This document shows positions 1 to 10,104 of a stretch of 40,872 nt of DNA, piece by piece (the first letter of the stretch is position 1; the number at the start of each line of letters is the position of its first letter). Origin of the DNA: an uncultured Bacteroidales bacterium (GTDB lineage: Bacteria > Bacteroidota > Bacteroidia > Bacteroidales > F082); assembly GCA_905234765.1 (NCBI GenBank), contig CAJOIF010000038.1:1-40872 (forward strand), read 5' to 3'. Made by a program: the position numbers and the translations under genes. Under the pieces are notes generated by a model. It did not search any database and was not told the DNA's origin. It saw only the letters and a program-made list of their open reading frames with translations.

Positions 1-1
1 C

Positions 2-1240
2 ATCGTGGGCTGCGACGCCGTGAAGATCGACCTTGAGAAGGGCATCGTGAAGATCGGCGACAAGCAGTTCAAGGAAGGCGACACCATCAGCTTGAACGGC
101 TCCAAGGGTTGGGTCTACGCCGAGCCCGTGGGCATGATCAACGCCACTGAAAACCCGCTCTTCCAGCAATTCATGAAGCTGGTCGACAAGTACCGCAAGA
201 TGGGTGTCCGCACCAATGCCGACAACCCGGAAGATGCCCAGAACGCCGTCAACTTCGGCGCCGAAGGTATCGGCCTGTTCCGTATCGAGCACATGTTCTA
301 CGGCAAGAACAGCGAAGAGCCGTTAGCCAAGCTGCGCAACATGATCCTGGCCAACACCACCGAGGAGCGCGTGGCTGCCTTGAACGAGCTTGAGCCTTAC
401 ATCAAGAACGCCGCCAAGGGCACCTTGAAGGTTTTGAACGGCAAGCCGCTCACCTTCCGTCTGATGGACCCGCCCTTGCATGAGTTCGTGCCTCATACCG
501 AAGAGAAGCAACGCGCTTTGGCTAAAGAGCGTGGCATCACCTTCGAGGAAATCAAGAAGCGCATCGACGCTCTCAACGAAGTGAACCCGATGATGGGTCT
601 GCGTGGCGTCCGTCTCGGCATCGTCTATCCCGAGATCACCGAGACCCAGTTCCGTGCCCTGTTCCAGGCCACCGCTGAACTGATGACCGAAGGTTTCGAC
701 CCGCATCTGGAAATCATGGTTCCGTTGACCATCAACGTGAAGGAGCTTGAGCATCAGAAGGCCATCGCCAACCGTGTGAAAGCTGAAGTGGAAGCCAAGT
801 TCGGTGTCAAGATCAACTACATGTATGGTACGATGATTGAGATTCCGAGAGCTACCCTCGTTGCCGACCAGATTGCCAGCGTGGCTGAGTTCTTCAGCTT
901 CGGCACCAACGACCTTACCCAGATGACCTTCGGTTTCAGCCGCGACGACGTGAACGCCATCGTGAAGGACTACATCGAAGAGAAGATCATCCCCGCCGAC
1001 CCGTTCAACACCCTCGACCAAGAAGGCGTTGGCCAGCTGGTGAAGCTCGGCGTGGAGCGTGGTCGCAACACCCGCAACAACCTGAAGTGCGGTGTTTGCG
1101 GTGAGCACGGCGGTGACCCCGCATCGGTCCACTTCTTCTACAAGGCCGGCTTGAACTACGTCAGCTGCTCGCCCTTCCGCGTGCCCGTCGCACGTCTGGC
1201 CGCTGCTCAAGCTGCTATTGAGGAAGAACGCAACAAGTAA
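2..1240 (+). CDS. ppdK: Pyruvate, phosphate dikinase, C-terminal part (5' end outside window)
   Basis: The reading frame is open from the first bases, so the gene starts left of the window; 412 residues remain. PPDK interconverts pyruvate, ATP and phosphate with PEP, AMP and pyrophosphate in the cytoplasm. The fragment begins just after the place where the phosphohistidine domain lies in the family (VGCDAVKIDL) and holds the complete PEP/pyruvate-binding TIM barrel. Visible signatures are GAEGIGLFRIEHMF, GLRGVRLGI, GTMIEIPRA, FFSFGTNDLTQMTFGFSRDD and the catalytic-cysteine loop CGVCGEHGG. Codon use is strongly GC-ending (ggc, gcc, aag), unlike the neighbours, which fits a highly expressed gene. 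A hairpin terminator follows the stop. PEP synthase is the nearest alternative, but the GFSRDD segment and the spacing favour PPDK. Confidence 0.96.
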   Translation: MVGCDAVKIDLEKGIVKIGDKQFKEGDTISLNGSKGWVYAEPVGMINATENPLFQQFMKLVDKYRKMGVRTNADNPEDAQNAVNFGAEGIGLFRIEHMFYGKNSEEPLAKLRNMILANTTEERVAALNELEPYIKNAAKGTLKVLNGKPLTFRLMDPPLHEFVPHTEEKQRALAKERGITFEEIKKRIDALNEVNPMMGLRGVRLGIVYPEITETQFRALFQATAELMTEGFDPHLEIMVPLTINVKELEHQKAIANRVKAEVEAKFGVKINYMYGTMIEIPRATLVADQIASVAEFFSFGTNDLTQMTFGFSRDDVNAIVKDYIEEKIIPADPFNTLDQEGVGQLVKLGVERGRNTRNNLKCGVCGEHGGDPASVHFFYKAGLNYVSCSPFRVPVARLAAAQAAIEEERNK

Positions 1241-1263
1241 TTGGTTTCACACCTTAAACTATT

Positions 1264-1295
1264 GAGAGCCTTCGGAAACGGGGGCTTTCTTTTTT
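1264..1295. terminator. Terminator between ppdK and the convergent helicase gene
   Basis: A 7-bp stem, GAGAGCC (1264-1270) with GGCTTTC (1283-1289), has one G-T pair and a 12-base loop. It is followed by six T residues. It sits 23 bases after the ppdK stop, and its T tract runs into the stop codon of the convergent helicase gene. Confidence 0.75.
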
Positions 1296-4200
1296 AATGG
1301 ACTTGCTCTATGTTAATGCTATCCGAAAGATACACCAAATACGCCCGAATCTCTTTATTGACCATTTCACGTAAGGCAGCAACATAGTTGCCAAGTTGGT
1401 CTTTGTGCTTCTTTTCAGGCTTGCCCGTCTTGTAATCCAACAAATAAATGACATCTGGCAATTCGGCGTAGCGGTCGGGGCGGATGATTTCGCCATTGAA
1501 GAGAATTTCGCATTCATTCTTCACTTTGGCTTTTCCGCTGAAAGCCTCCCCTATCTCCGGATGAGCAGCCATCTGATGGAACAATGTATTCAACGAAGTA
1601 ACTGAATCCATATCAAGAGAGCCGTCATCCAAATAATGCTTTAAAACCGTATCAACATACTCAACCGTCAGGATTTCTGCTAAAATCTGATGCATCAACT
1701 CGCCCCATTCGCGAGGCAGTATTTTACTATCATGCGTATGTATCGCCGGCATAGGATCAAGGCTGACAGCATTAAACCATTCCATGGAAACCGAGTCAGG
1801 CATCATCTTGTCTGCACCTTCGTTGGACTGATTCTCCTCTGAGTTCCTGAACCTTTCTTCTCCGAAACGGACTATTTCTACTTCATCGGTACTTGATACA
1901 ATTGTCTTATCAAGTGTGGTTCCCGCTAAGAAATCACGCAGTACATTCGGTTTCTCCGCCTTGCCTTTCTTCCCGATGACATAAAGTCGCTGAACAGGCC
2001 GAGTGAACGCCACATACAACAGGTTCAAATTGTCAAGACGATTGTTGGCTTTCTCATTTTCAATATGTTGCACAGCCACATCGCCCATACACTCCGCCGA
2101 TTTGTCAAGCCGGAAAAGCGCCTGGTCAACATTGGGAATGGCCGCAACCCCTAGTTCTTGAGGTGAGACCCACTCCTCAGTCGCCTTGCTCTGATTCAAA
2201 CGTTCGTCCAAATCGATGATGGCATCGGGATAAATTACCACGGGATACTGCAATCCTTTTGATTTATGTATTGTTGTAATATTCAAAGCGTTACCACCTA
2301 CAGATTTCACTGAAAGAATTTCCTGTTTCTGTTCCCAATAATTCAGAAAATCAACAGTGCTGTCGTTTAGGTTCGATTGCCATTGATTGACTTCCTCCAT
2401 GAAATAGTCCAAATAGGCATCGTTGACAGTGTCAATTTTGAAAAGCCTCATCAATGAAGCGCATAAATCATAAAGGCAGGTCGCTTTTGCGAAAACATCA
2501 ACCAAGGCAACATCGCCTTCCCATCCCAAAATCGATTCAACAGAAACACGCCCTTCGGCAATTGCCTTCACCTCGTCAAACAAACCATCCACTTGTCCGT
2601 CAAACGAATCATTAACTGTCAACCTTCTATAATACAACAAATTAGAAACATAAACCTCATTATCTGGATAAAGAAGAAATCGCAACGTATTGACCAAAAG
2701 CTGAACCTTATTAGAAGATTTCAACAATATGGAAACTTGGGAAACGACAGGCATCCCCCTATCATTCAAATAATTGGCTATATTAGCACCCAAGCTGGTC
2801 TTACGGGTAAGAATCGTTATATCTTGATAGCGATAACCATATGCCAACAGTTCCTCAATCAATTGCCCGATTCTTTCAAAGCAATAATCTGGCCGCGTAT
2901 TCGAATCGTAAAGTTCCATCTGCACCATACCATCCGCCTTTTTATTGGCCTTTTGCGCAATCGAAACCATTTTTCCAAACCTCTGGTTATCGTCCTTATA
3001 AACTTTTTGAAGTTCGGGTGAAAGCAGTTGATGAGTCTTTTCAAAAAAGGCATTGTTGAACTCCACCACTTTCCTAAACGACCGATAGTTTGTCTCTAAA
3101 CTATGGAAAGAAAACGCATTCTCCAAATTCGTCTGATACTGCCGGAATGCCACTGACCGCTCATCTTCAGGCAAGGCATAAATTTCAGGAAGTTGTGCAA
3201 TCTGACCTACCTCACCGTTACGGAAACGGTAAATGGACTGTTTGCCATCGCCAACCACCATGCTCATCTTGCCGATCGACAACCCATTGTCGACCAACGG
3301 CAAGATATTGTGCCACTGCATAATAGAGGTATCCTGAAACTCATCTACAAAGATGTGTTGAAAGCGTTCGCCAATGCGTTCATATACAAACGGCACCGAA
3401 AAGTCGCCCATCACATCATGCAGCAGTTTGTTGAATTCCGATATATGCACCACTTCCTCTTCTTGCGCCAAACGGGCAAATTCCTCTCCAATTTTGGAAC
3501 GCAATGCATAGAGATAAAGCAAGTCACGCTGCGATTTATAAAACAGGTATCTTCCAAATTCTTGTGAATAATCCTCCAAAAAAGTTGCGAACAAAGTCTG
3601 TATAGTCGTACCAACACGCTCCAAATCGGAATTGGGAATACGCTTTTTCGCCTCAGCCGAATACCATTTCCCAGTATTCGCGACATCAAGAAAACGGCTG
3701 CTTGGCTTATCGTACTGACGCGAAGTCAACTTGTTGACAAACGACCAAAAACCAGTTCGCCCATAAGCATAATCAACAACCGTGAGCGAGTTGTCTTTCT
3801 CCAACCTTTGGAAATCTTCGACAAACCCTTTTACCCTTCGCGCAAACGACTCCATTTGAGACGAAAGAAAAGCTAGCGCTTGTTTATATTGAACGACATC
3901 CTTGATATTGTTCATCCCGTCTTTCTGATAGGCTTTCTCGTTCATCAGTTTTATGACAAAATCGCCCAAAAGCCCTTCAAGTCGAGTCGATTTCTGACTT
4001 GCAAAGCGGTCATTACTGAAATCTTTAAGCAGCTGCACAAGGAAAGGATTTTCGTCACTGATTTGGGATCCGAGGCTCTCAACAACCGATTCAGCCACAT
4101 CGTCAGCGTCGATGCTGACCGTGTATTGGCTTGGAAGACCGAGATCGTGGGCAAAACTGCGTGAAAGCTTCTGCACGAAGGCATCGATGGTACAAACACA

Positions 4201-4539
4201 GAAACTGCTGTAATCATGCATGATGAGCGTCAGCAAGTGCTTTGCATTTGCTTTCAATTCATCCTCGCTGATACTCAACTCGTTGATCAAATCAGACGAC
4301 ATTGGATTTGGATTCGTCCCATCGCTTTCAATAATGTTAACCAGTTCCCTGACAAATTTCGCCTTCATGTCGTTGGCGGAAGCATTGGTGAAGGTAATGG
4401 CCAAAATATGACGGAAATTATCCACCTGCCGCTCATCACCCAAACACAGTTTCAGATACTCCTTAACGATGGTATACGTTTTCCCCGACCCAGCAGAAGC
4501 CTGAAAAACACTGAAATTCATATGATTGTTCGTTTCCAT
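1294..4539 (-). CDS. UvrD/REP-family helicase with C-terminal RecB-type nuclease (AddA-like)
   Basis: This 1081-residue protein is a superfamily 1 DNA helicase fused to a nuclease, the arrangement of AddA/RecB subunits that process double-strand breaks. Walker A is ASAGSGKT (residues 14-21). The DExx box is VDEFQDTS near residue 395. Later helicase motifs include VVGDGKQSIYRFR, LETNYRS, TIHKSKGLQYP and LLYVAFTRP. The last 80 residues carry a PD-(D/E)xK nuclease signature: an acidic residue in CEILFNGEIIRPDR, then LLDYKTGK, then a Q..NY motif. An AddB partner is not visible nearby. The ATG shares one base with the stop of the upstream tamB gene (TAATG), so the two are probably translationally coupled. 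A second ATG at codon 7 is a possible start. Confidence 0.92.
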   Translation of the reverse strand: METNNHMNFSVFQASAGSGKTYTIVKEYLKLCLGDERQVDNFRHILAITFTNASANDMKAKFVRELVNIIESDGTNPNPMSSDLINELSISEDELKANAKHLLTLIMHDYSSFCVCTIDAFVQKLSRSFAHDLGLPSQYTVSIDADDVAESVVESLGSQISDENPFLVQLLKDFSNDRFASQKSTRLEGLLGDFVIKLMNEKAYQKDGMNNIKDVVQYKQALAFLSSQMESFARRVKGFVEDFQRLEKDNSLTVVDYAYGRTGFWSFVNKLTSRQYDKPSSRFLDVANTGKWYSAEAKKRIPNSDLERVGTTIQTLFATFLEDYSQEFGRYLFYKSQRDLLYLYALRSKIGEEFARLAQEEEVVHISEFNKLLHDVMGDFSVPFVYERIGERFQHIFVDEFQDTSIMQWHNILPLVDNGLSIGKMSMVVGDGKQSIYRFRNGEVGQIAQLPEIYALPEDERSVAFRQYQTNLENAFSFHSLETNYRSFRKVVEFNNAFFEKTHQLLSPELQKVYKDDNQRFGKMVSIAQKANKKADGMVQMELYDSNTRPDYCFERIGQLIEELLAYGYRYQDITILTRKTSLGANIANYLNDRGMPVVSQVSILLKSSNKVQLLVNTLRFLLYPDNEVYVSNLLYYRRLTVNDSFDGQVDGLFDEVKAIAEGRVSVESILGWEGDVALVDVFAKATCLYDLCASLMRLFKIDTVNDAYLDYFMEEVNQWQSNLNDSTVDFLNYWEQKQEILSVKSVGGNALNITTIHKSKGLQYPVVIYPDAIIDLDERLNQSKATEEWVSPQELGVAAIPNVDQALFRLDKSAECMGDVAVQHIENEKANNRLDNLNLLYVAFTRPVQRLYVIGKKGKAEKPNVLRDFLAGTTLDKTIVSSTDEVEIVRFGEERFRNSEENQSNEGADKMMPDSVSMEWFNAVSLDPMPAIHTHDSKILPREWGELMHQILAEILTVEYVDTVLKHYLDDGSLDMDSVTSLNTLFHQMAAHPEIGEAFSGKAKVKNECEILFNGEIIRPDRYAELPDVIYLLDYKTGKPEKKHKDQLGNYVAALREMVNKEIRAYLVYLSDSINIEQVH

Positions 4540-7500
4540 TAGGGTTGTTGGCCAGTATTTTGCCTATTAATCATGGGAGCGGTGGAGAAAGTGTTCTTTT
4601 TACGCTTGAAGATATCGCTAAAACGGTCGAAAGAGCGACCGTACGACAAGCCTAGTCCTTGAGTATAAGGAGCAAGTCGGTCAAACGAGAAGCTGGAATA
4701 ATTGGTGTTGTAGTTGGAATGGTTGTAGAAATGGGCCCTCAGTCGACCATCTTTGCTCAATTTGTAATACATATCGAACTCACCCACAATATTGGAGGCA
4801 TTCCCCGAATTGGATCCATTATTGGAAATCACGCCGAAGTTGGTCTCAATAAGCAGCCTATTCTGGAAGAATTCGGATTTCATATTGATTTGATACTCGT
4901 CATATGAATTGGAGTTGCCTCCAAGATAACGCAGGCCGATGTTGAGGTTTTCCGTGACATCGAGATTCAAGCCTCCGTAAAGGTTGGTCAGGGCATCAAG
5001 ATAATTTGTGGAGCCGCCCCCAGATCCTCCCGCAGAACTGAACGAGCCAAGCAGCAACAGCGACAGGGCTTGCGTTGTCATCACAGCCTGGTCAGTGGTA
5101 TCGATGAGTGCATAAACAGACTGTGCCAACTCATCCGAAGCATTGGGCAGATTCATTCCGAAAGTAATAGTGGGATTGAGCAGAGCGTCTTTCAAGTGAA
5201 TGAGGCACTCCACGCTGACATTGCCACTTGACGAAGTCGAGTCGACCGCCACGCCCAAAGTGGAAAGCGATGGTTTGACGGTATAAGCACCCGTCACGTC
5301 AATACGGCCTTCCGTAGGCACCCCCGTCCATGAGATGGTGCCACCAGGCTTCAAGGTGAAGGTGCGCGTCAGTATATTCTTCAAATTCAGTTGGAAACGG
5401 CCTTGACTGATGACATAGTTTCCAAATAACGTCAATGCTTCTTTTGTCGCCGACCCGACCTTGATATTGCCGTTGCCCGACGCATCGATGGTACCGATAT
5501 CGCCTGGAAGATTGATTCTGATGGAGGCGTCATCGGTCACGTCCACATCAATGCCAATGGTGAGTTTGTTTTTCACAATCTCTGTAGCCGTTTCGACCTC
5601 TTCCTCTGTTTCGGGCTTCTTTTCCACAAAAACAACAAAGTCATTATCGGAAATTCTGGAAGTGGTGTTCAATGGAAGCATAAACTTGGTCCCTTTTCTC
5701 GTTCGAGCATTGATTTTCAAATCTATGTCATTCACGGGCCCATTTACGCTCACCAAACCATTGGCAAAAACATTTCCATAGAAGGTTTCATTGTCATGGA
5801 ACGTGGTAGCCATCGCCAAAAAGTCGCGAGGATGAAGCTTCAAGTCCAGCTGGAAGTTCTTGAAATGGTCGTGCTGGATCTTACCTTCCACCCTAGCTTT
5901 ATTGCCCAAGGTATCCACAAGGACTAAGTCTTTCAACTCAATCGTCCTAGAGTCAATCTGAATGGTTGGATTGAAAGTATAGAACGTTCTAAGATAATTC
6001 ACCTCACAACCGCCCTTCTCAATCCTCAGTTGGCCCTTGACATCTGGCTTCTCGATGGTGCCTGTCACGCTGACAGCACCATGGCCAAAACCTTGCATCC
6101 GCGATACCACCCCTGTCAGGAAGGGACTCAACAAATTGAGTTGCAGCGAGTCCATCGTAATGTAGAAGTCGAGATTATCTGTCTGACGCGCCATAAAATA
6201 GGTACCGTCCACACTCAATGTCTGTCTGCTTCCGTTATTGATAGTCGCATTCATGTCAACAGCCTTGTGGGTATTGTCCCATGAAGTCATAACATCCGTC
6301 TCTCCAATATAGTCGCCGTTAAGTCCCAAACTGTCGATACTCAAGTCGGCAAGCACCATAGGCGACTCATTGAGGTTGCTGATGAAAGCATCACCGGATA
6401 TGAATCCGTCCAAATCAATACCAAGACGCTGGATGAGGACATCCAAATTGGAGATGTCGAAATTGCGCAGCTGTACGTCAAGAGTGTCTTGTGCCGCCAA
6501 TGGCACATAGCCGTCCAACCTGAGCGACTGCCTGTTGTGACTGAACATAATATTGGAAAGTGTCACACGCCCATCGATGATATCGATGAAATTGCTCGGC
6601 GACACCTCCCACAATGAATCGTTGATACGGATATTCCCTTTCCCGATGGATATGACACCTCCCTCCTCATGGGGATGGAAAGCGGTCTCTATCATTGCCT
6701 TGTTATGGTCGTCATTACTGGCATCATCCCATTGGATGCTGGTAGCGATGGTGTCGTTGGCCATTTTGGCCGACAACAAAAGATTGTCAAGACCATAAGT
6801 CAAAGTGTCGGTGGCAGTGATATTCGTAAAGCTCACCCCTCCAATGGAAAGGAGACTGAAGATGGCGTTTCGCGTGTTGAAATTCTTCAACTGGATATTG
6901 TCAACAGTCACATCGCCAATTTTCACCGATTTACTTCTAGCCTTCAGATTAAGCTGCCTTGACCTCGATGTGAAAGTACCGTTTACAGTGGTATTTTTCG
7001 CAATACTGAGATCAGGAACAAACAAGCGACAGAGCGTCTTCGCATCTTTCAAATTCAGGCTGAAGACGAAATCCTGCTCCACATCGTGTTTTTTCTGATA
7101 TTTCTGGAACTTTTCCCTATTATCCTCCCAAATGGGGAAATGCACAAATGAGTCACCGTACTCATCAAGCACCATCATCATGCTTGCGAAGTTCATCTTG
7201 CCCGCCATCTCGAAATCAAAGAAATCATTCGTAATCTCAATACGGCGCTGCATCATGTTGTCGTTGACGATGGAGGCATCAAAATCTTGCATGAAATACT
7301 CCCCTTTGCTATTGCAGTAGACCGTGCTGTCAAGATGCAATTCACCTTCCAAATCGTCAATATTGAATCCCGTCAAATTAACCGCAACACGAGTGCTGAC
7401 TTTTGACACAGAATCATTTCCAATCAAATTCAGCGCTCTCAAGTCGGCATGCCTGATGACTGCAGCAAAATCAGCCTTAGGATACTTCTTGTCCTTGAAA

Positions 7501-9005
7501 TCAATCAGACCATCAAAATCAAGTACCAGTTCATCGTCATCGATATTTACTTTACCGAGGAAACGGTTATCTTTCATGTCACCATTGAGCATTACCTCGT
7601 CAATCCTATTTCCAAGAAGTTGGGCATTGGCAGCCTTGCCGTTCACAGTCAAATTAACAGCTCCGTTTTTTGGAAACACTGCTTCAAACTCGGCATCCAA
7701 ATCCAATTCTCCGACTACTTTTTTCGCATTGGCAAGCAATCCCGCATCAACGTGTTCGGCGCTGATGTCACCCAAAAAGACATTGTCGCCATTGGTCTTT
7801 TTGTCACGCGAAACATTCACATCCACCTTACCGACATTGGAAAGCAAATGGATTTCAGAATCAAAGTCATTATACGAGCCCTTGAAATTAAGCCGTGCCG
7901 TGCCCGAATTGATGGCCCTCAATGACTCTGGAAACGGCACCGTCACCGTTTTGCCAGGTATGTAGAAATTCACAATGTCATCGTATGTAAATTGGAATTT
8001 CTTGATGTCCATGGTATGCTCTCCATTATTAAAATCAAGGGGATGCATCGATATTGATCCCTGAAGCGATGACGACTCACCAAGTTGCGCATCCATGTCG
8101 CTAACAGTGAAATGTGATATTGGACCTGTAAAACGAGCTTCAAAAAAGATACGGTCGGGCATCGTATACATGACAGGGGCAAAAACGCCGATGTCGGAAA
8201 GCATCAGATCGGTCGGATAAATCGTCGCATCGAACACGACTGAGTCTACAAATTTCAGGAACGAGGGATAGCCATGATACAGCATGTTCAGGTCCAAATG
8301 GAGCAAACTGTTGTTGGTCTCCATCTGCAAATCCTGAAGGAAAATGCCGCTCTGACACACCGTAGCATCGGTTTGCATCGTCTTGATCACGATGCCACTG
8401 CTCTCCTTTCCTTTCAACAATTCAATAGCAGCGTGGACTGAATCACCAACAATTTGGAATTTTTTGGCAGCCAAGTAGATACTATCCAAATCAAGATGTG
8501 CATAGTCCATCGCTTTCTTCTCAATCCAATCGGGCTTGTCTCTATCCTGGTTCCATAGCACAAAATTGAAATTGTTGATGAGCACATCGTCAATCAAAAT
8601 GGAAAAAGGCTCTTTATTCGGGTCTTTCTCTTTTTTCTCTGGTGTCCCGAAAGCCTTGATGAGTGCAACGATATTGAAGCCGTCCTCCCCCTCATATTTC
8701 ACAAGATTGAACTCCGCATTACGCAAAAAGACACGACCAAGATGGAAATTCCCTTCCAACAGTTCACCAACAAAAACCTTGGCACGTAAACGTTCAAGGA
8801 TCACCAAATCATTGCCTTTCAAGTCCTTAACACTCACATCCTCAATGAGGATATTGAAATCTGGTGTTACTACCAAACGGCCAATCTTTACGTCGGCACC
8901 GGTTTTTTCAGAAAAATAGCCTCCAACAAAGCGCACCGCAAACTTCTGGATGACAGGGTCTTGCACCGCAATGAACAAACTTGTGATGATGGCGAGCAGC
9001 ACCAC
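4539..9005 (-). CDS. tamB: TamB-like translocation/assembly module protein (DUF490)
   Basis: This very long protein (1488 residues from the GTG used here) has one N-terminal membrane anchor and is rich in beta strand. It ends in the conserved TamB domain (GNYVISQGRFQLNL, GGTISWTG and the G-rich strands after them). TamB/AsmA-like proteins form a groove across the periplasm and move lipids or help outer-membrane protein assembly. The GTG at 9005 falls inside the membrane anchor. The open frame continues upstream through KKKIIHSILIVFVVLLAII, so the true start is probably further up, where only ATT (9042-9044) or other non-ATG codons exist. The 3' end overlaps the helicase ATG by one base. Product assignment is secure; the start is not. 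Confidence 0.88.
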   Translation of the reverse strand: MVLLAIITSLFIAVQDPVIQKFAVRFVGGYFSEKTGADVKIGRLVVTPDFNILIEDVSVKDLKGNDLVILERLRAKVFVGELLEGNFHLGRVFLRNAEFNLVKYEGEDGFNIVALIKAFGTPEKKEKDPNKEPFSILIDDVLINNFNFVLWNQDRDKPDWIEKKAMDYAHLDLDSIYLAAKKFQIVGDSVHAAIELLKGKESSGIVIKTMQTDATVCQSGIFLQDLQMETNNSLLHLDLNMLYHGYPSFLKFVDSVVFDATIYPTDLMLSDIGVFAPVMYTMPDRIFFEARFTGPISHFTVSDMDAQLGESSSLQGSISMHPLDFNNGEHTMDIKKFQFTYDDIVNFYIPGKTVTVPFPESLRAINSGTARLNFKGSYNDFDSEIHLLSNVGKVDVNVSRDKKTNGDNVFLGDISAEHVDAGLLANAKKVVGELDLDAEFEAVFPKNGAVNLTVNGKAANAQLLGNRIDEVMLNGDMKDNRFLGKVNIDDDELVLDFDGLIDFKDKKYPKADFAAVIRHADLRALNLIGNDSVSKVSTRVAVNLTGFNIDDLEGELHLDSTVYCNSKGEYFMQDFDASIVNDNMMQRRIEITNDFFDFEMAGKMNFASMMMVLDEYGDSFVHFPIWEDNREKFQKYQKKHDVEQDFVFSLNLKDAKTLCRLFVPDLSIAKNTTVNGTFTSRSRQLNLKARSKSVKIGDVTVDNIQLKNFNTRNAIFSLLSIGGVSFTNITATDTLTYGLDNLLLSAKMANDTIATSIQWDDASNDDHNKAMIETAFHPHEEGGVISIGKGNIRINDSLWEVSPSNFIDIIDGRVTLSNIMFSHNRQSLRLDGYVPLAAQDTLDVQLRNFDISNLDVLIQRLGIDLDGFISGDAFISNLNESPMVLADLSIDSLGLNGDYIGETDVMTSWDNTHKAVDMNATINNGSRQTLSVDGTYFMARQTDNLDFYITMDSLQLNLLSPFLTGVVSRMQGFGHGAVSVTGTIEKPDVKGQLRIEKGGCEVNYLRTFYTFNPTIQIDSRTIELKDLVLVDTLGNKARVEGKIQHDHFKNFQLDLKLHPRDFLAMATTFHDNETFYGNVFANGLVSVNGPVNDIDLKINARTRKGTKFMLPLNTTSRISDNDFVVFVEKKPETEEEVETATEIVKNKLTIGIDVDVTDDASIRINLPGDIGTIDASGNGNIKVGSATKEALTLFGNYVISQGRFQLNLKNILTRTFTLKPGGTISWTGVPTEGRIDVTGAYTVKPSLSTLGVAVDSTSSSGNVSVECLIHLKDALLNPTITFGMNLPNASDELAQSVYALIDTTDQAVMTTQALSLLLLGSFSSAGGSGGGSTNYLDALTNLYGGLNLDVTENLNIGLRYLGGNSNSYDEYQINMKSEFFQNRLLIETNFGVISNNGSNSGNASNIVGEFDMYYKLSKDGRLRAHFYNHSNYNTNYSSFSFDRLAPYTQGLGLSYGRSFDRFSDIFKRKKNTFSTAPMINRQNTGQQP

Positions 9006-9043
9006 AAATACAATTAAGATGCTATGGATAATCTTTTTTTTAA

Positions 9044-9051
9044 TACTTTTG
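9044..9051 (+). promoter_or_regulatory. Candidate -7 element of tsaD
   Basis: TACTTTTG matches the Bacteroidetes -7 consensus TAnnTTTG and lies 19 bases before the tsaD ATG. No clear TTTG -33 box is seen at the usual distance. It overlaps the probable 5' coding end of the divergent tamB gene. Confidence 0.45.
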
Positions 9052-9070
9052 ACCCTCCAAATTGAGACCC

Positions 9071-10093
9071 ATGAACGAATATATTCTAGGCATCGAATCG
9101 TCGTGTGACGACACCTCCGCTGCCGTGCTCCAAGGCACCCGCGTACTCTCCAATGTCATTGCCGGGCAGAAGGTTCACGAGCAATATGGCGGCGTGGTGC
9201 CCGAACTCGCATCGCGTGCTCACCAGCAAAATATCATTCCCGTCATCGACACAGCCTTGAAGACTGCAAAAATAGAAAAAAATCAGTTATCCGCCATCGC
9301 TTTTACGCGCGGCCCCGGACTTTTGGGCTCGTTGCTCGTAGGAACCTCATTTGCAAAGGCTTTCGCCCAAACTTTGAATATCCCGATGGTCGAAATCGAC
9401 CACATGAACGCACATATTTTGGTTCATTTTGCCACGGATGAAACCCATACCGATGTGCCCGACTTCCCCTTCTTGTGCCTCACCGTCTCGGGCGGCCACA
9501 CGCAAATCGTTGTCGTGAAGGACTATTTCGACATGGAAGTCATCGGCAAAACTATCGACGATGCGGCAGGTGAAGCCTTCGACAAAACGGCCAAAATCCT
9601 CGGTCTTCCCTACCCTGGCGGCCCCGTCATCGATAAGTTGGCCAAAATCGGCAACCCAGAAGCATTCTCCTTTGCCAAACCCCAAATTCCCGATTTGGAC
9701 TATAGCTTCAGCGGACTGAAAACCAGTATTTTATACACGGTTCGCGACAACCTGAAACTCAATCCCAATTTCATTGAGGAAAACAAAGCCGACCTCTGCG
9801 CCTCGGTTCAAAAGACCATCATTGACATTCTGATGAATAAACTGGTGAAAGCCAGCAAGCAGTCGGGCATCAAGACGGTAGCCATTGCTGGGGGAGTAAG
9901 TGCCAACAGCGGCTTGCACGATGCCATGCTTCGCCTCGGCGAAAAATACCATTGGAAAGTCTTCATCCCGCGCCTCAGTTATTCGACCGACAATGCGGCG
10001 ATGGTGGCTGTGGCAGGCTACTTCAAGTTCTTGAAAGGCGAATTTGCTTCCCAAGACTTGGTGCCTTACGCACGTCAAAGTCTAAACGCTTGA
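9071..10093 (+). CDS. tsaD: tRNA threonylcarbamoyladenosine biosynthesis protein TsaD
   Basis: TsaD transfers the threonylcarbamoyl group to A37 of ANN-decoding tRNAs together with TsaB and TsaE in the cytoplasm. From the ATG at 9071 the protein has 340 residues, the normal family length. It opens with the ASKHA-fold strand YILGIESSCDDTSAAV. The metal-binding pair is H111/H115 (HMNAH). SGGHTQ, GEAFDK, YPGGP and AGGVSANSGL follow in family order, and NAAMVAVAGY is near the end. An upstream in-frame TTG at 9062 would add three residues (MRP) but is less likely. The gene is divergent from tamB and convergent with the T9SS cargo gene, 11 bases away. No terminator is seen in that short gap. Confidence 0.97.
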   Translation: MNEYILGIESSCDDTSAAVLQGTRVLSNVIAGQKVHEQYGGVVPELASRAHQQNIIPVIDTALKTAKIEKNQLSAIAFTRGPGLLGSLLVGTSFAKAFAQTLNIPMVEIDHMNAHILVHFATDETHTDVPDFPFLCLTVSGGHTQIVVVKDYFDMEVIGKTIDDAAGEAFDKTAKILGLPYPGGPVIDKLAKIGNPEAFSFAKPQIPDLDYSFSGLKTSILYTVRDNLKLNPNFIEENKADLCASVQKTIIDILMNKLVKASKQSGIKTVAIAGGVSANSGLHDAMLRLGEKYHWKVFIPRLSYSTDNAAMVAVAGYFKFLKGEFASQDLVPYARQSLNA

Positions 10094-10104
10094 TTTAGGA
10101 AACC

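Noticed and set aside
323..1210. Long minus-strand open frame opposite ppdK (295 codons)
   Set aside because: It is a shadow of the G+C-rich, strongly codon-biased ppdK frame. The product is of low complexity without any domain, and ppdK is certain.
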